The notes beneath the pieces are model-generated. The model saw only the letters and a list, made by a program, of their open reading frames with translations. It was not told where the DNA came from and did no database searches. Shown piece by piece: positions 62,353-64,000 of a stretch of 64,000 nt of DNA. The stretch is taken from contig PFGG01000011.1 in NCBI GenBank assembly GCA_002783405.1, forward strand, positions 69,434 through 133,433, written 5' to 3'. The DNA is from a bacterium (Candidatus Blackallbacteria) CG13_big_fil_rev_8_21_14_2_50_49_14 (lineage in GTDB: Bacteria > Cyanobacteriota > Sericytochromatia > UBA7694). Each line of letters opens with the position of its first letter. Within the stretch, counting starts at the first letter, position 1. The position numbers were made by a program, and so were the translations under genes.

Positions 62353-63366
62353 ATGAGAAAGACATTTTTAGCAAGTACCGCCCTGATGCTCTTAACTGCC
62401 TGTGGCAGCCAAATGCAAACCCAAGCTTACAATCCCTATATGATGGGCCAGACTGGCGCATACGGTGCAGGAGCCTATGGCGCTCAAACAGGAGCCTACG
62501 GAACGAACTATCAACAAAATCTTTATCAACAACCTGGGGCGATTGCCTATAACGCACAAACCGCCACAGCCAACAATACACAGATGTCTTCCTTCGCTTC
62601 AACCACAGCCTCCCAGTCAGCCAGTGCCATCAACGCTCCTCTTGCTCAAAATACCGCCAGAAAAACAACCAATACCGCCTCAACCGCAACGGTTAAACGT
62701 GCTGCCACTCCTACCAAAACAGCCTCTGCAGCCATTGCTCCCAAAGCTACAGCCCCCTCAGTCTCTCCAACCCAAAGCCTTTTAGAAAAAACAAAGGCCC
62801 GCTTTGAGCAAATCCAAAATTTCCGGGCCATGGCGGATGTCTTTGAAACAAAAGCTGGCAAAGGCCCTGTCAAAGCGAAGATTAAAGTTACTTTTCAAAA
62901 ACCTGGCAACAGCAAACTTGAAATTATCGATCACAGCAACAGTCTTTACAAGGGTGCAAAATTAACCTATAAAAGTGGCATTGACTCTATCACCGGTCGT
63001 CCCGGTGGTGCGATGAGTTTCATGAAAATGACTCTGCCCATGAGTGATGATAAAGTAACTTCCCGCCGTGGTTACCGTTTGGATCAAGTCGATACCCTGG
63101 CAATTGTCAGCCGTCTGATTCGTCCTGAACTCAATCCCAAACTCTTAGGAAAAACCACAGTGAATGGTAGACCCGTTGCCGTTCTGGAATACCAAGCCAC
63201 CAATCATTTTGATCCTACAATTACCAAAGAATTGCTGGGAATCGATATGGAGACCTATTTTGTTCGCATTCATGAAATGTATGCCGGTTCTGAACTGGTT
63301 TATTCGTTGAAATTACCTGACGTTCAGTTCAATCAGCCCATGACGGCAGCAGATCTCGACGTTTAG
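62353..63366 (+). CDS. LolA-like outer-membrane lipoprotein
   Basis: 337 residues. Signal peptide with lipobox LTAC (Cys about 17), then a long Tyr/Gly/Ala/Gln-rich and Ala/Thr-rich tether to about residue 140, with GAYGAGAYGAQTGAYG repeats. The C-terminal ~190 residues (LEKTKARFEQIQNFRAMADVF onward) look like the LolA/LolB-type half-barrel seen in several lipoprotein families. AGGA before ATG 62353 fixes the start; an upstream GTG overlaps it. The lipobox and early tether resemble the NHL lipoprotein at 42794. Terminator follows. Confidence 0.75.
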   Translation: MRKTFLASTALMLLTACGSQMQTQAYNPYMMGQTGAYGAGAYGAQTGAYGTNYQQNLYQQPGAIAYNAQTATANNTQMSSFASTTASQSASAINAPLAQNTARKTTNTASTATVKRAATPTKTASAAIAPKATAPSVSPTQSLLEKTKARFEQIQNFRAMADVFETKAGKGPVKAKIKVTFQKPGNSKLEIIDHSNSLYKGAKLTYKSGIDSITGRPGGAMSFMKMTLPMSDDKVTSRRGYRLDQVDTLAIVSRLIRPELNPKLLGKTTVNGRPVAVLEYQATNHFDPTITKELLGIDMETYFVRIHEMYAGSELVYSLKLPDVQFNQPMTAADLDV

Positions 63367-63399
63367 AACAGAATTTCTTTTAATTACTCTCTACGCAAG

Positions 63400-63425
63400 C
63401 CCTGGTGAAAAACCAGGGTTTTTCT
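63400..63425 (+). terminator. Rho-independent terminator
   Basis: Stem CCCTGGT / ACCAGGG (63400-63406 with 63412-63418), loop GAAAA, then five T residues. It ends the LolA-like lipoprotein transcript. Confidence 0.88.
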
Positions 63426-63433
63426 TTTGCACA

Positions 63434-64000
63434 TTATTCGCTTCTTAAGGTTGCACCTTGAAGAGTTGCCTGTGTGGAAAAGACGAAGGCATTCAATTCT
63501 GTGCTGTTCAACTGCCTGATCGCTTTTCCTCCGCCATTATCGGAAACACCACTGTTGACAAGAAATACATTTGAATTTTGACGAAAAACCAAAATAAAAT
63601 GGTTTTGTACCTTTGATTTTGAAGGTGGATAAATTTCTCCAGACTTTTCATCCAAATAAACACCAATCAATAAAACCGCCTGTGGATTCTTTCGCCAAAA
63701 TCTTAAAACCACATCTTTGCGCCGGTAAAGGGTTGAACGGGTACTGCCGATCAAGGGTTCAAGATTTAATTGCAATAAATCTGCCCCTCTTTGAATTTCA
63801 CCTTCGGAAACAGGTTTGGCAATCCTTCCATCCGAATAAACCACATACCTGACAGCGGATACCAATCCTGGACTGCCATCCGTATTGGCATAATTGTAAA
63901 GCTGCTCCTGAGCAAGATGCATTTCCCGGTATGTGGGACGGGGAGCCTGCAAGGGTACTCTTAGCAATTCAAAGGCAGAAGCAAAATCTTGCTTTAATAA
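63434..64000 (-). CDS. Hypothetical protein, 5' end cut by window
   Basis: The frame is open to base 64000, and the extra upstream residues (LLKQDFASAFELL) look coding, so the start lies beyond the window and the TTG at 63967 is probably internal. The visible ~188 residues are soluble in character: a helical part (REMHLAQEQLYNYAN), then beta-rich stretches (AVRYVVYSDGRIAKPV, AVLLIGVYLDEKSGEIYPP, HFILVFRQNSNVFLVNSG). No cysteines. No family recognised. Convergent with the LolA-like gene. Confidence 0.65.
   Translation of the reverse strand, partial: LLKQDFASAFELLRVPLQAPRPTYREMHLAQEQLYNYANTDGSPGLVSAVRYVVYSDGRIAKPVSEGEIQRGADLLQLNLEPLIGSTRSTLYRRKDVVLRFWRKNPQAVLLIGVYLDEKSGEIYPPSKSKVQNHFILVFRQNSNVFLVNSGVSDNGGGKAIRQLNSTELNAFVFSTQATLQGATLRSE

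Noticed and set aside
62440-62520. Short repeats in the LolA-like lipoprotein gene
   Set aside because: They encode the GAYGxx tether of the protein; not a CRISPR array or mobile repeat.
1-64000. Mobile elements, phage genes or CRISPR
   Set aside because: No transposase, integrase, phage structural gene or regularly spaced repeat was seen.

Overview
The window reads as a contiguous piece of the chromosome of a Gram-negative (diderm), flagellated, free-living bacterium. Evidence for a diderm envelope is an outer-membrane barrel protein, an LpxL-type lipid A acyltransferase, many lipobox proteins with Lgt, and an O-antigen-ligase-like protein. Flagellin, FlaG and FlhB show motility. Base composition is moderate and gene density high. 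I could not fix the phylum. The mix of SpoVS, a Mrp-DUF971 fusion, a DUF342 (FapA-like) protein and a ligand-gated channel would fit a deep lineage such as a non-photosynthetic relative of Cyanobacteria, but this is inference. There are no transposases, phage genes or CRISPR arrays.

Layout. 1-4.6 kb: 5'-truncated class A penicillin-binding protein, small lipoprotein, a Doc-like pair with a degenerate active site, and hypotheticals. 4.7-5.6 kb: fibronectin-III-like lipoprotein with a terminator. 5.9-14.7 kb: a compact iron-sulfur operon (Rrf2 regulator, sufC-sufB-sufD-sufS, sufT-like, Mrp-DUF971 ATPase, Nudix, moaA). 14.8-19 kb: lon, GNAT, small membrane protein, outer-membrane barrel. 19-25.6 kb: DUF342 protein, rpsU, lgt, and a large membrane diguanylate cyclase with a degenerate HD-GYP domain. 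25.6-31.7 kb: M23 peptidase, uppP, hypothetical, DUF4097 protein, two Bor-like lipoproteins, truA. 31.7-41.5 kb: flhB, yajQ, unknown protein, ychF, TrpC-like pseudoenzyme, ahcY, membrane MutS-like ATPase, subtilase lipoprotein. 41.7-50.5 kb: MerR/coiled-coil protein, NHL-repeat lipoprotein, pentameric ligand-gated ion channel, tig, lpxL-like, wzy-like, tRNA-Thr(CGT), DppB-type permease, spoVS. 50.6-59.8 kb: a signalling island in which five overlapping minus-strand genes encode three kinases with receiver domains, a FIST sensor and a lone receiver; two more receiver proteins adjoin it. 60.3-64 kb: flagellin with a structured leader, flaG, a LolA-like lipoprotein and an unknown gene cut by the window end.

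How the genes work together. The 5.9-14.7 kb block joins cluster assembly (SufBCDS), likely maturation factors (SufT, Mrp) and one 4Fe-4S client (MoaA) under a cysteine-bearing Rrf2 regulator. The signalling island looks like a cytoplasmic ligand-sensing phosphorelay with no DNA-binding output of its own. Several proteins look like pseudoenzymes: Doc-like, TrpC-like, one GGDEF domain and one HD-GYP domain. The strongest candidates for undescribed biology are the FIST-kinase operon, the ligand-gated channel and the Mrp-DUF971 arrangement.
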